This document shows, piece by piece, positions 14,104 to 14,329 of a stretch of DNA of 14,329 bases. Origin of the DNA: a bacterium (GTDB lineage: Bacteria; JAMCPX01); assembly GCA_027364825.1 (NCBI GenBank), contig DAHXOM010000161.1, forward strand, positions 1-14,329, written 5' to 3'. The translations under genes and the position numbers were made by a program. The notes beneath the pieces are model-generated. The model worked only from the letters and a program-made list of their open reading frames with translations. It did no database searches and was not told where the DNA came from. The stretch's first letter is position 1. The number at the start of each line of letters is the position of its first letter.

Positions 14104-14329
14104 TCTCGATAAACCTTTCATAGTCGGATATTTTCGTGGCTCCCACTAGTCTTTCCACAGAATTACTTTGATAGAAGAGAACAAGTGTCGGAAGGCTCGA
14201 TATCTGGTACGTCGACACCAGGTTCGGGCATGCATCGGCATTTACCCTGTAAAACACCGGCTTGTTTTTATATTTTTCTGCAAGTTTTTCGAGTATTGGT
14301 TTAGCAGCATGGCAGGATGAACACCACTC
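14078..14329 (-). CDS. Thioredoxin-like protein, N-terminus beyond window edge
   Basis: Only the last 83 residues are present; the 5' end lies past the right edge. The visible part starts right at the active site, EWCSSCHAAKPILEKLAEKY, then gives the thioredoxin strand FYRVNADACPN, the cis-Pro loop SSLPTLVLFY, and a final helix ending at TGA (14078-14080). The active site is C-S-S-C, not the usual C-G-P-C, which should change redox potential. An extra cysteine sits in NADACPN. It lies directly upstream of trxB and overlaps it slightly or just abuts it, depending on the trxB start, so it is the likely substrate of that reductase. No signal peptide can be judged because the N-terminus is missing. 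Confidence 0.85.
   Translation of the reverse strand, partial: EWCSSCHAAKPILEKLAEKYKNKPVFYRVNADACPNLVSTYQISSLPTLVLFYQSNSVERLVGATKISDYERFIENAIIRLNN

Noticed and set aside
1..14329. Mobile elements, CRISPR arrays, tRNA/rRNA genes or toxin-antitoxin pairs
   Set aside because: No transposase, integrase, spaced direct repeats, RNA-gene landmarks or small paired toxin-like frames were seen on either strand.

Overview
The window holds 14 complete or near-complete protein genes plus one partial gene. They form two compact, convergent gene blocks that meet at about 9.7 kb. I see no RNA genes, insertion sequences, prophage genes or CRISPR arrays. GC content is moderate to low by eye. Ras-like MglA GTPase, PATAN/DUF4388 response regulator, MJ0042-type zinc ribbon, SPOR protein and an outer-membrane PorV/FadL-like barrel together point to a Gram-negative bacterium. 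My best guess is a deltaproteobacterium in the broad sense (Desulfobacterota or Myxococcota relatives), with Nitrospirota or similar lineages as alternatives. The disulfide and CoA-thiol enzymes suggest an anaerobe or microaerophile, possibly thermophilic. Lineage is an inference from gene content only.

Plus-strand block (7-9681). Nine genes are packed with gaps of 1-13 bases or overlaps of 1-4 bases, so they probably form one transcription unit. In order: a receiver/PATAN (DUF4388) regulator; a small zinc-ribbon protein with one membrane segment; biotin-protein ligase (birA); type III pantothenate kinase (coaX); a small TPR-like protein; an EF-G paralogue with altered GTPase motifs; a single-pass SPOR-domain protein; a helical-repeat protein with a nine-copy LP(S/T/A) motif tract; and an MglA-type GTPase with a C-terminal extension. 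birA and coaX are cofactor housekeeping genes that are commonly neighbours. The other members look like signalling, scaffold and envelope proteins around two P-loop GTPases. A receiver protein, a zinc-ribbon membrane protein and MglA recall the parts of the Myxococcus MglA polarity/gliding apparatus (RomR, GltJ, MglA). This set is the best candidate here for an undescribed system.

Junction (9682-9768). This 87-base gap is the longest gene-free stretch. It holds a nested inverted repeat that may act as a weak bidirectional terminator.

Minus-strand block (9769-14329, read right to left). A thioredoxin-like protein with a WCSSC active site runs off the right edge. It is followed by thioredoxin reductase (trxB), a two-domain protein disulfide oxidoreductase (PDO/glutaredoxin-like), a CoA-disulfide reductase-type flavoprotein, an OsmC-family protein and an outer-membrane PorV/FadL-like barrel protein. 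The first five form a coherent thiol redox and peroxide-defence set: NADPH electrons pass through TrxB to thioredoxin and/or PDO, the flavoprotein handles CoA or related disulfides, and OsmC reduces organic peroxides. The barrel gene starts with TTG overlapping the osmC-like stop codon, so it is likely co-translated, but its link to redox function is unclear.

Two DNA-level curiosities lie inside genes: a 22-base perfect palindrome in the EF-G paralogue and a 15-base perfect tandem repeat in the CoA-disulfide reductase gene.
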